Positions 61,421 to 64,000 of a stretch of 64,000 nucleotides of DNA are shown piece by piece (position 1 is the stretch's first letter; every line of letters starts with the position of its first letter). Below the pieces are notes generated by a model. That model saw nothing but the letters and a program-made list of their open reading frames with translations, did not search any database and was not told the DNA's origin. Position numbers and translations under genes: made by a program. This DNA comes from Ophiura sarsii (taxonomy: Eukaryota > Echinodermata > Ophiuroidea > Amphilepidida > Ophiuridae). The stretch covers positions 36,110,553-36,174,552 of the forward strand of contig CM069457.1 of the NCBI GenBank assembly GCA_035610835.1, written 5' to 3'.

Positions 61421-61556
61421 CAACATGACAATCCTTACGGTTTTTCGCTTCATCCATATTTTGGTGTTAGGTGGTGAATGTATGTCGAATCGTTTTCCAA
61501 GCGATATTATAACATGTATGCTATTTGCTGGTAAATTAAGAAGCGCTTTACGTTAT

Positions 61557-61562
61557 AATAAA
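61557..61562 (+). promoter_or_regulatory. Candidate poly(A) signal AATAAA of the LRR-GPCR
   Basis: First AATAAA after the stop codon, about 137 bp downstream, ahead of the 15-bp minisatellite. Position is reasonable; use is not proven. Confidence 0.5.
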
Positions 61563-61675
61563 CCGAAAATTGATCAATTTCCCCCAAATAAGAATAACCA
61601 TTGAAATTAGAGTAACATATTTTTAAACATTATTCTCTATATCCCTATGCAGAGATGGAAATGCTCATACACCTT

Positions 61676-61927
61676 TCGACCTCAGGTTACCTAACCTCAG
61701 GTTACCTAACCTCAGGTTACCTAACCTCAGGTTACCTAACCTCAGGTTACCTAACCTCAGGTTACCTAACCTCAGGTTACCTAACCTCAGGTTACCTAAC
61801 CTCAGGTTACCCAACCTCAGGTTACCCAACCTCAGGTTACCTAACCTCAGGTTACCTAACCTCAGGTTACCTAACCTCAGGTTACCTAACCTCAGGTTAC
61901 CTTACCTCAGGTTACCTAACCTCAGGT
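61676..61927. repeat. 15-bp minisatellite CCTCAGGTTACCTAA x ~17
   Basis: Nearly perfect 15-bp units (a few with CCCAA or CCTTA). Because the unit is a multiple of three it yields an open frame of LTSGY repeats, which is an artefact. It adjoins the truncated left edge of the transposon copy beginning near 61,945. Confidence 0.97.
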
Positions 61928-61944
61928 CGAATTTATTTTCGGCC

Positions 61945-64000
61945 TTAGAATTTTTTGAAACTTTAGGATAACTTGACATGTGATATTCTCAAGATCTTTG
62001 AAGCCACCTCCTTCGATGACCAATTGGAAATTCATAGATAGTAAGGGCGATTTATAAAGATGAGTTCAGATCATGTTTGATGTAATTTATATGATTGATA
62101 GATATGCATATTGCAGTTGATTGGTATCATTTTGTAGTGTGTTCAGGGACTTTCCGATTGTGATTAAAACCATAGGTTGCGGTTGAATCGATCATTAAAT
62201 GGCATATGTTGCTAATTTGGGATATTGGTGGTTTGGATTTGCGGTAAACATTATTATTTAAAGAATGCTACAAACTAAATCATTATCATGGGAGTTAAGG
62301 GGGTGGGGTCTAGGTTGGTCAGATATTAAAGTTCAGTGCTTCGCACAAAAATGAGATCTTAGCACAGTAGAAAACTGCTAAGTCTCTGCTTTACAATGCT
62401 TTTTGTTTGAGGTAAATTGGATTTTCGGTTCTGAAGTTATGGTCAATTAAGTTTCGGGTGTCTCAAAAAATCGGTGGTGTTTTGTATACATTTGTATGTA
62501 AAAACGCTCACCCTGCGTTTTTTAGCGTTTTCAGTTTTATTTATTTTTGATCAAATGATTGTAACATTTGATTGAATTTATTTATTAAATTATTCAAATG
62601 AAGGTCAACGTAATTTCTTATGTATTTCTTTATTTTTCTCAGCCGGCTATTTTTAAGCAATTTATCTTTAAAAATCAATACAATTGCTAAAATAATTGCG
62701 ATTTTGCCCCAAAATGGCTCAAAATGTGTCTAAATTCATGCTCTTCCATAATTGAACATTTATTTTTATCCCAAATGTCAACTTATTTTTTTCTCGCCAA
62801 TTTTAATATTTTTTCAATACGTTTTGCACGATATCTCAAAACTAGAAAACACGCAAACTTGCAATATGGGAGCAAACGTAACTCAAAAACGAAAACTCAT
62901 ATAACCATGGGATTTGGACCAGATGTTAAGCACACAAGGGGCTATGAAACCATGGATCCCGATTTTTAATATCTGTTTTCAAATTTGAATTACGATGCAA
63001 AATTACCTGATTGGTCGGTTCACGGTTGCCATGGCAACCATATAAAAAATCTGGATCCATGGTTTCATGCGCACTCAATCGATACATCATCTACCCAAGT
63101 ATGGTGTATATGCAACATTTAGTTTTCTAGTTACGTTTGCTCCCGTGTTTAGACAATCAGAGGCCTTGCATGGTAACCATGGCAACCAGATCAAAATAAC
63201 ACACATTTTCTAAGTCCACGGTAACAATGAGAAAATGTGTTTCCAAATTTGGGTCAAATCAACCTAGACCCCCCCCCCCCCCCTTAATTCACTAGAGTTA
63301 CTTCTTTAAGTATTTGCAATGAATAAAGTAAACCATTTCTTACTTTAATTGTAGACTCTCGTCCTATTGTAGGACACAAGCGCCGTAATAATTGTCAATT
63401 CAAAGATGCTCGCAGGTACAGAAATCATCAAAATGGCTAACAACAAAAATGCAGTTTTGTCTTTTTTCCTGAAAGGTTGTGGACTTGTTAATTATCATGG
63501 CAAATGATAGTATGTTTTGAAATATCTTGGTGAAAATTTACCATTTCATCAGCATGTTTGAATAATTTTTAATCTTGACAAACTGCTGACTCATTGTTTA
63601 GGGTAAGTGGACCACCTGCAAAAACTCATTAAAAATGGTAAAACTCATGTTGAAAATCAGTTGTTATTGTCAATGAAGCTTTACTGTGTATTCATATTAT
63701 TTATTGGTCTTACACAATTTTGGGAATTTTGTGCCTTATTCCACGATTTCTGTCAGTGAATAATTACGATATGACATGAAATTATTTAGAATGGGCTAAA
63801 ACGTGGGTAAAAAAGGAATGATATTGTTATTATATTTTGAAGGGGCTATACAGATATCTGTAATGAAGAAACAGCATGATTTATGTATTTTTATTCAATG
63901 TCTTTTGTGTATATCAACCATTGGGTCATCATGGTCATATTGACTAATTTCCCCAATAATATGAAAAGCTTTATAATTATCGAGATAGTTTGTTATAAGT
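61945..64000. mobile_element. Second copy of the 25,439-27,296 element, interrupted
   Basis: From about 61,945 (GATCTTTGAAGCCA, AAATTCA(C/T)AGATAGTA, GATCATGTTT(A/G)ATGTA) the sequence follows the interior of the 25.4-kb element, starting about 150 bp inside it, and resumes after an insert (CAACAAAAATGCAGTTTTG, ATATTGACTA, ATGAAAAGCT) to the window end. The left terminus is missing and the copies are clearly diverged, so this is an old insertion. Confidence 0.88.
62299..63283. mobile_element. ~985-bp element at a TTAA site
   Basis: Ends GGGGGTGGGGTCTAGGTTG and CAACCTAGACCCC... are inverted and flanked by TTAA (62,295-62,298 and 63,284-63,287). The uninterrupted host element at about 25,975-26,000 shows the join. 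It contains a nested palindrome around GGATCCATGGTTTCAT (about 62,865-63,150, with ATGGGAGCAAACGTAACT and its mirror). TTAA suggests a piggyBac-like origin, but the termini are unusual for it. Confidence 0.75.

Noticed and set aside
61655..61948. Open frame of LTSGY repeats
   Set aside because: The 15-bp minisatellite unit is a multiple of three, so one frame is open by arithmetic; no start context or family support.

Overview
This window looks like invertebrate animal nuclear DNA: AT-rich, gene-poor, with introns, many fold-back DNA transposons (MITEs), satellites and long G or C runs. The gene families (a TIMP, an intronless leucine-rich-repeat GPCR, a DIRS-type retroelement) suit a marine deuterostome such as an echinoderm, but the species is inferred, not proven. 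No prokaryotic operons, rRNA or convincing functional tRNA genes are visible.

Layout. (1) 1-11.4 kb: no convincing gene; dispersed repeats, MITEs and poly-G/C tracts. (2) 11.4-22.1 kb and 24.8-42.0 kb: two paralogous blocks in the same orientation. Each holds a hairpin-forming 43-bp satellite, a conserved hairpin and CRE-like upstream region, and a TIMP (tissue inhibitor of metalloproteinases) gene. Copy 1 has three intact N-domain exons but a stop in its last coding segment. Copy 2 has frameshifts in exon 2 but an open last segment. Comparing the blocks exposes several transposon insertions with their empty sites, so target-site duplications can be read directly. (3) 42.2-45.2 kb: a decayed DIRS/Ngaro-like tyrosine-recombinase retroelement split by a 1.4-kb fold-back element. 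(4) 46-56.4 kb: hairpins, a 388-bp MITE, and a 7.8-kb unit bounded by ~50-bp inverted repeats that carries an unknown 368-aa ORF, peptide-coding repeats and tRNA-like fragments. (5) 58.0-61.4 kb: the clearest intact gene, a single-exon 1140-aa receptor with about 22 LRRs and a relaxin-receptor-like seven-helix domain, between two minisatellites. (6) 61.9-64.0 kb: a second, interrupted copy of the non-coding transposon seen at 25.4-27.3 kb.

Functionally, the TIMP locus would act outside cells on metalloproteinases and the GPCR would be a cell-surface receptor; nothing shows that they work together. The most unusual signals are the paired TIMP copies with complementary damage, repeated exon-1 echoes in TIMP intron 1, an insertion carrying about a dozen scattered TAACGTAATAAAC motifs, the unclassified 7.8-kb inverted-repeat unit, and the 48-residue higher-order repeat in the receptor ectodomain.
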